Assembly: GCF_000969985.1 (NCBI RefSeq)
Contig: NZ_CP009526.1
Coordinates: forward strand, 3,782,001 to 3,846,000
Length of the DNA stretch: 64,000 nt
Source of the DNA: Methanosarcina barkeri str. Wiesmoor
GTDB taxonomy: Archaea > Halobacteriota > Methanosarcinia > Methanosarcinales > Methanosarcinaceae
Reading direction: 5' to 3'
Shown here piece after piece: positions 1 through 10,015 of the stretch (the stretch's first letter is position 1; each line of letters starts with the position of its first letter). A program made the translations under genes and the position numbers. The notes beneath the pieces are model-generated. The model was given only the letters and a program-made list of their open reading frames with translations. It made no database searches and was not told where the DNA came from.

Positions 1-3000
1 CGGCGCACGGTTGCATCTCTGGACTTGAGGACACTGACCAGCTGGGGGATAGCTTTTTCACAATCAAAAAGGTTCAGGGACCCGGCTGCAAGCCTCCTGA
101 CTTCATCATCCTCGTTATCAAGGGCACTGATCAGGGATTCAAAAGCTCTTTTGCTCCTGCTTTCAGATAGGCTTTGCAGTGCTTTTGCTGTCTCCTTTCG
201 CACAAGTTTATCTTCGTCTTTCAGGGCATTATCAATGAAATCAAAGATTTGGTCCGATATGCAATCAGGAATCCCATAGGGAGTTATCTGGCCAAGGGCT
301 CTTACTGCTCCTTGCCTTGTGAAAGGGTCCTGGGACTTAAAAATCCTGATAAGGGGATCAAGGACTTTTTCGCACTCCAGTTGTCCTAGTGCATTTGCAG
401 CTTCCTTCCTGACAAAGCGGTTTTCATCTCCAAGTGCAAAAAGCAACGGAGCAATGGCTTTTCTGACTTTTATCATTCCCAAGGCTTTTGCGGCTTCCAG
501 TCGGACTAAATGGCTGTTGTCCTGGAGTTTATTTATCAGGGTTTTAGCAGTTTTCTCGGACTTTATTTCTCCAATGGATTCTACGGCTGTCTTTCTTACA
601 AATTCATCCTCATCCGAGAGTGCCGAAACAAGGGGGTCAAGCGTATCCTCGGACCCTACTACTCCAAGGGCTTTTGCGGCTTCTCTTCGGACGAAACGGC
701 TTTTATCTCCAAGCATATTGACGAATGTGCCGGAAGTTTTGTCCGATTTGATTTCTCCAAGTGCTTTTGTAGCGATCCAGCGCACAAATTCATCCTTATC
801 TTCAAGGGCACCTACAAACGGTTCAACAGCTCTTTCCGATCTCATCCGGCCCAGGGCTTCGGCAGCCCCCAGCCGGACAAGCTTGTCTTCTTCCTGAAAT
901 GCCTTTATAAGAGCTTCTGCTGCTTGCCTGGAATTTGTTCTTCCAAGAGCCCCTACAGCCCCAATCCGAACAAAATCATCTTTGGCCCCAAGTGCGGAAA
1001 TAAGGACTTCCAGCGCTTTTTCAGATTCAATCTGCATTAGCGCATTTGCAGCTTCCAGTCGGACAGCCCGATTCTTATCTTTAAATGTGTCTCTGAGCAA
1101 TTCAATTGCTCTTTCGGACCCTATTAAGCCAAGAGACTTTATGGCTTCTATCCGCACAGAATAATCTGCGTCCCCAACTGCAGTCTCAAGCGGAACAAGT
1201 GCCATCTTGGATCTGGTTTCCCCAAGCACTTTCGCAGTTTCTCTTTTTACCCTGATATCTTTATCTTTAAGTGCTCCAGTATTGGCCCTGATCCCACAGG
1301 TTCCTAGCCTTCCAAGGCTCTGAACAGCCTTTACTTTTTCTATAGTATACCTGCTGTCAAGTCTTCTGGCAAGCAAAGCACATAGCTTTCCTTTTGTTTC
1401 GGGGCTGGCTCTCAGAGCACATTTTGAAGCCAGATATAAGTTTCCGCTTGAGATCATCGAATTTACAAGTTCTTCTTCTGATTCGAGCAAATCCGAGGTG
1501 AGCATTATCACATTCTCCCATCTTGGATTCCTGAATGCCTTTGAAATGTCCGTCCCATTTTCAAAGTAAGTTTTCAACTTTAAAGCTGCAAAATATTCCT
1601 GAAAAGCTCGATCTATTCCGAACTTTATTTCTGACCTCTTTCTTATCAGGAGTCCGAGCCCTAAGCAGGCCTGAAGGAGTTTTCTGGCCTTTATCTTACC
1701 CAATCGGCTGTACTCGGTAGTCCTTCCAGACTTGCTGTATTCTATAATTCTTCCAGACTTGTTGCATTCTGCAATCTTTCCAGACTTGCTGTATTCTATA
1801 ATCTTTCCAGACTTGCTGTATTCTATAATCTTTCCAGATCTTCTGGATTCTGTATATGCTTCTGCCACTTCAATTGCATAGCTATACTTACATGAAATCT
1901 TATTTCTGCACTGGAGTTGGAAGGCCAGGTTCATAAGGACATTTTCTATATCTGTTCTTTCGGTATTCAGCTCTTGACTATCTGTTATTCCATTATTTAG
2001 ATCTTGAGAACTTATTATTCCGTTACCGAGATCTTGAGAACTTATTATTCCGTTACTGGGATTTTGAGATCTTATTTTTCCAAAATTTGACTCTTGAAGA
2101 TCTATTTTTCCATTATTCAGTTTTTGAGACTCTGTTATTTCGGCACATGGCGCTTGAGAACCTATTTTTCCATTAGGTGACCATTCCAAACTTATTTTCT
2201 CAAAACTTATTCTTAGAGGCAGCTGGTTTTGGGATCTAAAAAATTCCTTTCCGATCCTGTAATCTTTACAAAGCTCCAAAACAAAAGCCTGATATATTTC
2301 TGCCCGGCTGGAAGGAATAGAATCAAAATGGGTAAAGTGCTGGACATCTTCCTGTTTTCCTCTTGTCCCCATATGCGCAGTTGAAAGTTTGATCCAGAGG
2401 TAAAGCAGCAGAGGATTCTGGAGGATTGGTTTTGACTGAATTTCTTCCAGGATTCTGGCTTTTAATAGCTTTGCCTGTCTTTTATTTGGGACATTCTTTT
2501 CTATAAACAGCCTGATTTTTTCATCGGTCAATTTTTCAAGCTCTGAGAGTGCAAATGTACTTTTTAAGCTATCCGAAGGCTCGGGTCTTGAGGCAATAAC
2601 ATATCTACAGGCTTCATATTCGGAAATAAAGTCAGAGATCTCATCAAAGGGAGAGAAATTCTCTGAAGGCGTGAGCAGGTCAAGCCCATCCAGTAACAGC
2701 AGAGCTTTTCCTTCGAGCAGTTTCTCAAAATCCGTCTCAGAAATACCTTTTTTCGTTACCTGTGCTTTTAAATAATTATAAAAAGAACCTTTTACATAAG
2801 AATCAAGTGCTATATATATTGGCACAAATCCCTCTTTTTTCAGTAGGCGTTTCCTGGCATAGACGGTATTCAGCCACTTAAGGGTGCTTGTTTTTCCCGA
2901 ACCTGCTTCTCCGTAAATTATCAGGTGCCTTTCTTTTTCCACAATTTGTGAGATCTTGAAGTCATAGGCAAGGGAAACCCTTTCTTCGAAAAGCCTGCGT

Positions 3001-3131
3001 GTGATTGGTAGTATTTCTCTGGCAGATAATTCTACGTAGTCACAGACTTCATCCTTATCTTCCAGTATTATGTTTTGCAGGTATGTTCTCAAGTCCCCAT
3101 TTAAGCCGCTTTCAGTTACGGGCTCAGGCAT
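1..3131 (-). CDS. NACHT/STAND NTPase with C-terminal HEAT repeats (3' end outside window)
   Basis: Open on the minus strand from ATG at 3131 (preceded by a GGGGGG run about 4 nt upstream) to the window edge, roughly 1040 codons without a stop. The N-terminus has a P-loop GEAGSGKTS near residues 74-82, a Walker B strand LLLLDGLDLL near 144-153 and a sensor-like IASRPEP near 179-185, the signature of NACHT-type STAND ATPases. The C-terminal part (about 1300 to 1) is a run of roughly 31-residue HEAT/PBS-lyase-like repeats with the recurring form VRxEAAKALG. Between them lie two in-frame minisatellites. STAND proteins with repeat sensors act as signalling switches, and several prokaryotic NACHT proteins are antiviral; here a defence or regulatory role is inference. 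No effector domain is visible in the part seen. It lies 125 bp behind the CLC gene on the same strand, so co-transcription is possible. Confidence 0.85.
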   Translation of the reverse strand, partial: MPEPVTESGLNGDLRTYLQNIILEDKDEVCDYVELSAREILPITRRLFEERVSLAYDFKISQIVEKERHLIIYGEAGSGKTSTLKWLNTVYARKRLLKKEGFVPIYIALDSYVKGSFYNYLKAQVTKKGISETDFEKLLEGKALLLLDGLDLLTPSENFSPFDEISDFISEYEACRYVIASRPEPSDSLKSTFALSELEKLTDEKIRLFIEKNVPNKRQAKLLKARILEEIQSKPILQNPLLLYLWIKLSTAHMGTRGKQEDVQHFTHFDSIPSSRAEIYQAFVLELCKDYRIGKEFFRSQNQLPLRISFEKISLEWSPNGKIGSQAPCAEITESQKLNNGKIDLQESNFGKIRSQNPSNGIISSQDLGNGIISSQDLNNGITDSQELNTERTDIENVLMNLAFQLQCRNKISCKYSYAIEVAEAYTESRRSGKIIEYSKSGKIIEYSKSGKIAECNKSGRIIEYSKSGRTTEYSRLGKIKARKLLQACLGLGLLIRKRSEIKFGIDRAFQEYFAALKLKTYFENGTDISKAFRNPRWENVIMLTSDLLESEEELVNSMISSGNLYLASKCALRASPETKGKLCALLARRLDSRYTIEKVKAVQSLGRLGTCGIRANTGALKDKDIRVKRETAKVLGETRSKMALVPLETAVGDADYSVRIEAIKSLGLIGSERAIELLRDTFKDKNRAVRLEAANALMQIESEKALEVLISALGAKDDFVRIGAVGALGRTNSRQAAEALIKAFQEEDKLVRLGAAEALGRMRSERAVEPFVGALEDKDEFVRWIATKALGEIKSDKTSGTFVNMLGDKSRFVRREAAKALGVVGSEDTLDPLVSALSDEDEFVRKTAVESIGEIKSEKTAKTLINKLQDNSHLVRLEAAKALGMIKVRKAIAPLLFALGDENRFVRKEAANALGQLECEKVLDPLIRIFKSQDPFTRQGAVRALGQITPYGIPDCISDQIFDFIDNALKDEDKLVRKETAKALQSLSESRSKRAFESLISALDNEDDEVRRLAAGSLNLFDCEKAIPQLVSVLKSRDATVR
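1714..1855 (-). repeat. In-frame 27-bp minisatellite in the STAND gene
   Basis: About five tandem 27-bp units encode the nine-residue repeat SGKIIEYSK with variants (SGKIAECNK, SGRIIEYSK, SGRTTEYS). The frame is kept through all units, so the array adds a charged linker between the ATPase and HEAT parts. Confidence 0.85.
1960..2180 (-). repeat. In-frame 30-bp degenerate minisatellite in the STAND gene
   Basis: Six or seven degenerate 30-bp units encode a ten-residue repeat of the type NGIISSQDLG (variants NGKIGSQAPC, FGKIRSQNPS, NNGITDSQEL). The two central units are nearly identical, suggesting recent slippage or recombination. Confidence 0.8.
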
Positions 3132-3194
3132 AATGTCCCCCCACAATCTATAAATGGTGTTTCCTTTCCAGGTTCTACTCTTTTTGTCAGGGAA

Positions 3195-3290
3195 CCTTCT
3201 TTAGGTTTACTGCTTTCAGTATGTATTTTCAGTATGTATTTTTCAGTATGTGTTTTTCAGTATGTGTATTCAGTATGTACCCTGACTTTT
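3195..3290. repeat. Short tandem repeat spanning the 3' end of the CLC gene
   Basis: Five imperfect copies of a 12-14 bp unit of the form TTCAGTATGTAT. The innermost copy encodes the last residues (TEYTY) and the stop of the CLC gene; the others lie just downstream. Confidence 0.75.
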
Positions 3291-5086
3291 TCCACGACTT
3301 TCTTGTTATATGCATTTACGATATCGCTTCGGGTAATAAGACCGAGAAGTCTGGTTTTATCCTCTCTGTCCACGACTGGAAGCCTGCCTATTTGCTTTGA
3401 AGCGAAGCGTTTGAGTACTGCGTCAAGGGTTTCATCGGGGTAGGCAACTTCAAGACGCTGGGTAGCTATATCTTTTACTTTTTTGTCGACATCTCCGGAC
3501 TTTACTTTGCTCCGGAGATCTGAAAGGGTTACTATACCTGAAAGTTTGCCTTTGGAATCAAGGACCGGAAAACCGACGTGGCGGCTTACCTGCATTAGGG
3601 TCGTAAGTGCTTCAACACTCTTATCCTCAGAAACTGTCTGGACATATGTGATCATGGCATCTTTTACAAGCATGGAGCTCATGATATCTACTTCTCTGCC
3701 TTTTCGGATCTTAAACCCTTTCCTGCGTAGACCCTCCGTAAAAATGGACTCCGGATAAAGGGCATTTGACATCACATTGCTGAGGACGCAGGCAAACATG
3801 AGAGGAAGAATCATATTATAATCTCTTGTAATCTCAAACAGGATCAGGATGGCAGTAAGGGGAGCCCTGGCAGTTCCGGCAAAGACCGCGCCCATCCCAA
3901 CCATAGCATATGCTCCTTGATCGGCTACAGCCCCAGGGAAAAACAAGTTTGCGATTGTCCAGAAAGCTCCTCCCAGCATTGCACCTGTAAAAAGGGAAGG
4001 AACAATCGTTCCTCCTGAGCCTCCAGAGCCCAAGCTCAGGGAAAAAGCGAGGACCTTCAAAAAGAGCAGGATTAGCAGGAGCTTGAAAGTAAGCTGGTTG
4101 TTGAGTGCATCCGTTATTACATCATATCCCATTCCGAGAACCCTGGGGTAAAAAAGGCCTATTGCACCTACTGCGAGCCCTCCCAGGGCAGGCTTGAGAA
4201 CGGGATGGAAAGGGATTCCCGAAAAAATATCTTTTATGTAGTAAAGCGTCCTGATCAGTAGTGTAGAGACAAAACCTGCAAGAAGCCCTAGCACAAGGTA
4301 GAGCCCGAGTTCTTTGTAGGGACTTACCAGCTGGTAGAAAGGGATCTCTATGGGTCTAACTCCGAAAAGTGTGCTTGAGACGAGAGTTGCAAAGACCGAG
4401 GAGATAACTATCGGAATAAAGGTCCTGGTTTCAAGTTCCCCGTAAATCACCTCTACCACAAAGACTACTCCCGCAAGAGGGGCGTTAAAGGCAGCCGCAA
4501 TTCCGCCGGCAGCTCCGCAACCTAGAAGTATCTGAAGCTGCCTTTCCGGGCTCTTCAGGATTCTCCCGAGAAAAGCTCCAGTCCCGGCTCCTGCAAGGAT
4601 TCCAGGTGCTTCCTTTCCCAGTGCACCTCCGGAACTGATTGTGATTATTGAAGTAAAAATCTCCAGAAAAACATCCTTGAGATTAAGCCTTGCTCCGCGG
4701 AGGGTTACGGTTTCTATAAGTCCGTCAACGCCGTACTTCTTTTTCATCAGAAAATGGGAGATTATTCCTACCAGCAACCCTCCAAGGGCTGGCACGAATA
4801 ACACATAATAATGTGGGAACTCGTGTAACGGGGATCCTTGCTGCATACCCAGAAAAGTATTGCTGTACTGGAGAGTTTGGTCATAAACTCCTATCACGAA
4901 CCCTGTAAGGAGCCCGATTATAATAGCAATTGAATTGACCCTGGCAGTTTCGGTATCAAACCGGGTAATATACTCTGTTATCCTGGGATGTTTTTTTACA
5001 TTGTGAAATGCCGATATGTGCTCTGGACTAACTTCCAAAAACTCGTGCCTCTTGAATCCTTTTATGTCTTCCCTTTTCTTTAACAA
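3257..5086 (-). CDS. CLC-type chloride channel/antiporter with C-terminal CBS pair
   Basis: The 609-residue protein has the CLC membrane core (about residues 50-450), seen as multiple hydrophobic helices with the anion-pathway motifs: SSGGALGKEAPG near 155, where the Glu of GKEAP is the position of the CLC gating glutamate, and SLGSGGSGGTIVPS near 350, the helix-N chloride-binding loop. Residues about 490-600 form two CBS domains (VKDAMIT..., VKDIATQ...), which usually bind adenosine nucleotides and regulate transport. The glutamate is compatible with either channel or H+/Cl- exchange. The start is weak: TTG at 5086 without a clear ribosome binding site, and no ATG or GTG lies nearby, so a leaderless transcript or a slightly shorter N-terminus is possible. 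The stop lies inside a tandem repeat. Confidence 0.93.
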   Translation of the reverse strand: MLKKREDIKGFKRHEFLEVSPEHISAFHNVKKHPRITEYITRFDTETARVNSIAIIIGLLTGFVIGVYDQTLQYSNTFLGMQQGSPLHEFPHYYVLFVPALGGLLVGIISHFLMKKKYGVDGLIETVTLRGARLNLKDVFLEIFTSIITISSGGALGKEAPGILAGAGTGAFLGRILKSPERQLQILLGCGAAGGIAAAFNAPLAGVVFVVEVIYGELETRTFIPIVISSVFATLVSSTLFGVRPIEIPFYQLVSPYKELGLYLVLGLLAGFVSTLLIRTLYYIKDIFSGIPFHPVLKPALGGLAVGAIGLFYPRVLGMGYDVITDALNNQLTFKLLLILLFLKVLAFSLSLGSGGSGGTIVPSLFTGAMLGGAFWTIANLFFPGAVADQGAYAMVGMGAVFAGTARAPLTAILILFEITRDYNMILPLMFACVLSNVMSNALYPESIFTEGLRRKGFKIRKGREVDIMSSMLVKDAMITYVQTVSEDKSVEALTTLMQVSRHVGFPVLDSKGKLSGIVTLSDLRSKVKSGDVDKKVKDIATQRLEVAYPDETLDAVLKRFASKQIGRLPVVDREDKTRLLGLITRSDIVNAYNKKVVEKVRVHTEYTY

Positions 5087-5103
5087 AAAGGTAAGTTTCA
5101 GGT

Positions 5104-5270
5104 TTATTCTACTTGAATATTTTTATTCTACCTGAATATTTTACACTCGAAGGATTTCAAGCATTTATTTAAATGTATCATTAAATTATATTATATAATG
5201 TATGCCCGTACAGCTGTAAATATTGGGGATTCTTTTTCTTGATTCTTTTTCTTGATTCTTTTTCTTTATT
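5104..5270. repeat. Two small tandem repeats between clc and isf genes
   Basis: A 20-bp direct repeat (TTATTCTACYTGAATATTTT) lies at 5104-5143, upstream of the CLC start. Three copies of GATTCTTTTTCTT lie at about 5229-5268, downstream of the flavoprotein gene, where the T-rich strand may also serve termination. Confidence 0.6.
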
Positions 5271-5332
5271 TTCGGCCTTCCTCTATTTTCATTATCTTTT
5301 GCCTTCTCTATTTACATCTTTTCATTCAGTCT

Positions 5333-5914
5333 TTATCTTTTGTTATTCTGGATAAGTTCCAGAACTTCACAGAGTTTTTTTGCAGTTTCGGAAACGGTCT
5401 GCATACCAATGGAGTCTTCTTCTACAGGGTTCCAGGCTATTCCACCGAAATGAGAATTATCGCCAACTACAATCATGCCGTGAATATGCATCCAGTCATG
5501 GATTGACTGAATGGTTTTTTCCTGACCTCCGTTTCTTGAGCCTCCAACTGAGAGAGCTGCTCCAACTTTGTTTTTAAGTGCAAAGTTATTGCGGCGAAGT
5601 AAGACACTTCTGTCAAATAAGGCTTTAAGCTGGGAAGGATAATTCCCCATATATACCGGTGATGCAACAATTATACCGTCGGCAGCTTTCATTTTCTCAT
5701 AAACTTTCTCCATACTGTCTTCAATAACACAGGAAGATTTTTCTATGCAAGCTCCGCATACTTTACAGGGGGCAATTTCTTCATTTGAGAGAAAAACAGT
5801 CTCGGTTTCAAAACCTCTGTCTTTTGCAATTTCGAGAGCAGCTGCAATCATTTTTTCACAGTTCTGGCCCTTTCGTGGGCTACCTGAAATTCCAAGTATC
5901 TTCATTGAAATCAT
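5333..5914 (-). CDS. Iron-sulfur flavoprotein (Isf-like, flavodoxin fold)
   Basis: The N-terminus KILGISGSPRKGQNCEK is the FMN-phosphate loop of the NADPH-dependent FMN reductase/flavodoxin-like fold, followed by IVASPVYMGNYPSQLKALFD. Residues about 50-62 read CKVCGACIEKSSC, a compact CX2CX2CX5C motif that in Methanosarcina Isf ligates a [4Fe-4S] cluster next to FMN. Isf is a homodimeric electron carrier described from acetate-grown Methanosarcina thermophila, thought to take electrons from ferredoxin and to reduce oxygen or peroxide. The length (193 aa) fits the family. ATG at 5914 and ATG at 5905 are both possible starts; the second gives the usual MKILGISGSP beginning. It is divergent from pta-ack, sharing a 245-bp AT-rich region. 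Confidence 0.88.
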   Translation of the reverse strand: MISMKILGISGSPRKGQNCEKMIAAALEIAKDRGFETETVFLSNEEIAPCKVCGACIEKSSCVIEDSMEKVYEKMKAADGIIVASPVYMGNYPSQLKALFDRSVLLRRNNFALKNKVGAALSVGGSRNGGQEKTIQSIHDWMHIHGMIVVGDNSHFGGIAWNPVEEDSIGMQTVSETAKKLCEVLELIQNNKR

Positions 5915-6059
5915 TCCGGAACTCTTTTATATTAATTTATCATTTATATTCAGTAATATTGTCTTAAGTTTCACAGATCTGATATAAAATTAGTCCAGAT
6001 CGTTACATATCTCAAGATAAAACTTGTATTTTAAAACGATGCTGAGTGTTCTAAATATA

Positions 6060-6151
6060 TATTTTTCATTTTTATATATATCGCTACCCATTTTACGTAA
6101 ATTTATATATTAAGACCCAGCTAACTTAGACTACTCTAATTATATAGGAGG
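6060..6151 (+). promoter_or_regulatory. AT-rich promoter/leader and ribosome binding site of pta
   Basis: TATA-like stretches (TTTATATATAT near 6075 and AAATTTATATATTA near 6101) precede pta. The ribosome binding site AGGAGG at 6146-6151 lies 8 nt before the TTG at 6160 and decides that start. The transcription start itself cannot be placed from sequence. Confidence 0.5.
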
Positions 6152-6159
6152 TTGGTTGA

Positions 6160-7161
<1,002 letters not shown>

Positions 7162-7282
7162 TCTCAAACGTTTCTATATTTACAAACATTTTAGAAAGCT
7201 TTTTATTGACTTTCATATATAAAATATCTTATTGTATATATAAAACGGAAATTAAAAGCAATCTATGAATTGGGGTTTAAAG

Positions 7283-8509
7283 ATGAAGGTATTGGTAATA
7301 AATGCAGGAAGCTCATCGCTGAAATATCAGTTAATTGATATGATCAATGAATCCCCTCTTGCAGTCGGTCTTTGCGAAAGGGTGGGAATCGATAACTCGA
7401 TCATTACTCAGAAGAGGTTCGATGGCAAGAAGCTGGAAAAGCAGGTTGACCTGCCAACCCACAGAGTAGCCCTTGAAGAAGTTGTCAAGGCTCTTACGGA
7501 TCCGGAATTTGGTGTCATCACAGACATGGGTGAAATCAACGCGGTCGGACACAGGGTTGTGCACGGTGGCGAGAAGTTCACAACATCTGCTTTATTTGAT
7601 GCAGGTGTCGAGGAAGCTATTAGAGATTGCTTCGATCTGGCTCCTCTCCACAACCCTCCAAACATGATGGGAATTTCAGCCTGTGCAGAGATCATGCCTG
7701 GAACGCCCATGGTTATTGTTTTTGACACTGCATTCCATCAGACCATGCCTGCGTATGCCTACATGTATGCTTTGCCATATGACCTCTACGAAAAGTATGG
7801 AGTGCGAAAATACGGTTTCCACGGGACTTCCCACAAGTATGTCGCTGGAAGAGCCGCTCTTATGCTTGGAAAGCCTATAGAAGATACAAAGATTATCACC
7901 TGTCACCTCGGAAATGGTTCAAGTATTGCAGCAGTGAAAGGTGGAAAATCTATTGATACCAGCATGGGCTTTACTCCTCTTGAAGGGGTTGCAATGGGTA
8001 CCAGATGCGGTTCCATTGATCCGGCAGTCGTTCCCTTCGTTATGGATAAAGAAAGCCTGTCAAGCAGAGAGGTTGATACTCTCATGAACAAGAAGTCTGG
8101 CGTACTTGGAGTTTCCGGGATAAGCAACGACTTCAGAGACCTTGATGAGGCTGCCTCTCATGGAAACGAGAGAGCTGAGCTTGCCCTTGAGATCTTCGCA
8201 TATAGTGTCAAGAGAGTCATTGGTGAGTATTTAGCCGTGCTCAATGGTGCAGATGCGATTGTCTTTACCGCAGGTATCGGAGAAAACAGCGCAAGCATCA
8301 GAAAGAGAATCCTTACTGGTCTTGAAGGTCTCGGTATAAAAATCGATGAGGAAAAGAACAAGATCAGAGGCCAGGAAATCGACATCAGTACCCCTGATTC
8401 GAGTATAAGGGTTTTTGTCATTCCAACCAATGAAGAACTTGCCATTGCAAGGGAAACAAAGGAAATTGTTGAGACCGAAGCTAAACTACGTAAATCGGTA
8501 CCTGTTTGA
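7283..8509 (+). CDS. ackA: Acetate kinase
   Basis: Phosphorylates acetate with ATP to acetyl phosphate, the first step of acetate use in Methanosarcina. The 408-residue product begins [17 protein letters not shown], the expected N-terminus. Recognisable parts are the acetokinase signature [24 protein letters not shown] with the substrate-site Arg, [10 protein letters not shown] with the active-site His, [22 protein letters not shown] with the catalytic Arg, and [13 protein letters not shown]. An in-frame ATG lies at 7265, but the family start at 7283 has GGGG about 7 nt upstream and gives the normal length, so I chose it. It is last in the pta-ackA operon and is followed by a hairpin terminator. 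Confidence 0.98.
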   Translation: MKVLVINAGSSSLKYQLIDMINESPLAVGLCERVGIDNSIITQKRFDGKKLEKQVDLPTHRVALEEVVKALTDPEFGVITDMGEINAVGHRVVHGGEKFTTSALFDAGVEEAIRDCFDLAPLHNPPNMMGISACAEIMPGTPMVIVFDTAFHQTMPAYAYMYALPYDLYEKYGVRKYGFHGTSHKYVAGRAALMLGKPIEDTKIITCHLGNGSSIAAVKGGKSIDTSMGFTPLEGVAMGTRCGSIDPAVVPFVMDKESLSSREVDTLMNKKSGVLGVSGISNDFRDLDEAASHGNERAELALEIFAYSVKRVIGEYLAVLNGADAIVFTAGIGENSASIRKRILTGLEGLGIKIDEEKNKIRGQEIDISTPDSSIRVFVIPTNEELAIARETKEIVETEAKLRKSVPV

Positions 8510-8511
8510 TC

Positions 8512-8545
8512 GTAAAGGAAAAGTCTCCTTTACCTTTTCTATTTT
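8512..8545 (+). terminator. Terminator hairpin after ackA
   Basis: GTAAAGGA at 8512-8519 pairs perfectly with TCCTTTAC at 8526-8533 around a 6-nt loop, followed by a T-rich tract, directly behind the ackA stop. Confidence 0.7.
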
Positions 8546-8594
8546 TAACTTTTAGTATACTCGTAAAAGCTTAAACTGTATTTTTGCTGAAACC

Positions 8595-8730
8595 TGCTTT
8601 ACTGTTATGAGTTTTACTGTTAAGTGTTTTGCTGTTAAGAGTTTTGATGTTAAGTGTTTTGCTGTTAAGAGTTTTGATGTTAATAGTTTTGATGTTAAGG
8701 GTTTGATGTTAAGGGTTTGATGTTATGAAT
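8595..8730. repeat. 15-bp minisatellite downstream of ackA
   Basis: About eight or nine degenerate units of the type TTTTGATGTTAAGTG (variants with GCTGTTAAGA and GATGTTAAGG) in a gene-free stretch. Nothing coding is seen between 8510 and 8911. Confidence 0.75.
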
Positions 8731-8911
8731 TCAATTTCTACCATTTTTGTTTTTCTGCTTTTTTCTGCTTTTCGAAAAATAACTATTCAGCCTTCGAAAA
8801 TTGAAGTTTCTATTGTCACAAAATTGATACTCCCAAAGAATAACTGTCGTTAAGCTATCATATAATTATGAAGCAGATGGATATTGTCCCTCGCACATCT
8901 GGACCAGATAG

Positions 8912-9261
8912 GGTATTGGCAAAACCAGGGTTTTTGAAGCTGCCAGAGCAAAGAACTGGCACATACTGGGCCTTGAAGCTTTTGATATCCTGCAAGCTTA
9001 TGGTATTCCTGTAGTAAAGGCAAAGTTCGCAAAAACTGCAGAAGAAGCAATAATTGCTGCAGAAGAGATCAGTTATCCACTTGTGATGAAATTCGTTTCT
9101 CCACAGATTTCTCATAATACCGCTGAAGTGAAAGCTACCTATGAGGACATAAGGGAAAGTATCTTAAAGAAATTACCTAAAGCCTATAAGGCCGTTTTCG
9201 ACCAAGCCTTTTTTAAAAAGGCTTGCAGTCAATTTTTCAAGTTTTTTTCCCAATTCTTATA
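8912..9261 (+). pseudogene. Fragment of ADP-forming acetyl/acyl-CoA synthetase (ATP-grasp part)
   Basis: The forward frame from about 8912 reads like the start of the ATP-grasp domain of the ADP-forming acyl-CoA synthetase: HILGLEAFDILQAYGIPVV, then KAKFAKTAEEAIIAAEEI and YPLVMKFVSPQISHNT. No start codon precedes it, a stop lies just upstream at 8909, and the similarity ends near 9150; the frame closes at 9259-9261. The whole enzyme is around 700 residues or split into two subunits, so this is a short relic. The intact enzyme makes acetate and ATP from acetyl-CoA, an alternative to the neighbouring Pta-Ack pair. A small unrelated gene sharing the motif is unlikely. Confidence 0.72.
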
Positions 9262-9382
9262 ACTAACTTTTTTCGCCATCAGTTGGCAGTGGTTGCAGAA
9301 TTCTGAGACGTTTCGGGCCTGGTCATACTCAAATTATAACATTTGTTTCGTACATACTGAGAGTAATAAATGAGGTGGTAAG

Positions 9383-10015
9383 ACGACCCAGGAACGAAAA
9401 AGACTCATGCTGGCTGTGGGTATCCTGCTTATTTCGAGCACTGTAGCTATCAATCTCCTACTTGAGGATTCACCAGTGGTAATCCAGCTTGAAGGAGATA
9501 CGTTCAAGGTTGTGGATATCCCGTACGTCTATACTGTAAAAGAGGCGTATATTCTCCTTTTTTCCGGGTTTTTTGGAGGTCTGGCGCTGGCTCAGGTTTT
9601 GCGGTCCATGGGGGTTCAAGGCTCTGAACTTTCAATAACAGGACAGGAAGCACAGGTAGTTGCTCTCAATGTTATCACAGAGAAAGCTCCAGAGAAGATT
9701 TTTGAGGTCTCGCATGAAAATGACCCTGTTGAGGAAACCCTGCCCAGGGATAACATTGACCCCACAGATGTCCTTCTGCGGGCCCTTGAAGGAGATGAAA
9801 GGAAAGCCGTTGAACTTATTGTAGCAAAAGGAGGAAGAATTCTCCAGAATGAACTCGTGAATTCCCTCGACTTTTCCAAGGCCAAAGTTTCTCGAGTTCT
9901 CATGAACCTGGAAAGGAGAGGCATAATAACAAAGAAAAAGTACGGGCTTACAAACTGCATTTCGATAGCTGATGAGCTTAAGGATAACGTCGGGATGAGG
10001 GGTGAAATGAAATGA
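9383..10015 (+). CDS. Membrane protein with C-terminal winged-helix (MarR-like) domain; probable ACG start
   Basis: Two hydrophobic segments (LMLAVGILLISSTVAINLLL and AYILLFSGFFGGLALAQVL) flank a short extracellular loop; a cytoplasmic linker leads to a winged helix of about 65 residues (RKAVELIVAKGGRILQNELV, then FSKAKVSRVLMNLERRGII). Such proteins are archaeal membrane-bound transcription regulators. The first ATG is at 9407 and has no ribosome binding site. A good GAGGTGG sits at 9372-9378, placing the expected start on ACG at 9383 and adding TTQERKRL, a plausible cytoplasmic cap. The stop overlaps the next gene (ATGA), so translation is coupled. Target genes are unknown; the two following exported proteins are obvious candidates. 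Confidence 0.8.
   Translation, partial: TTQERKRLMLAVGILLISSTVAINLLLEDSPVVIQLEGDTFKVVDIPYVYTVKEAYILLFSGFFGGLALAQVLRSMGVQGSELSITGQEAQVVALNVITEKAPEKIFEVSHENDPVEETLPRDNIDPTDVLLRALEGDERKAVELIVAKGGRILQNELVNSLDFSKAKVSRVLMNLERRGIITKKKYGLTNCISIADELKDNVGMRGEMK

Noticed and set aside
25-1164. Several overlapping plus-strand frames of 60-190 codons
   Set aside because: They are the reverse of the HEAT-repeat gene; the minus frame is open throughout and has clear repeats.
8850-9115. Two minus-strand frames
   Set aside because: Antisense to the ADP-forming synthetase remnant, which has recognisable family sequence on the plus strand.
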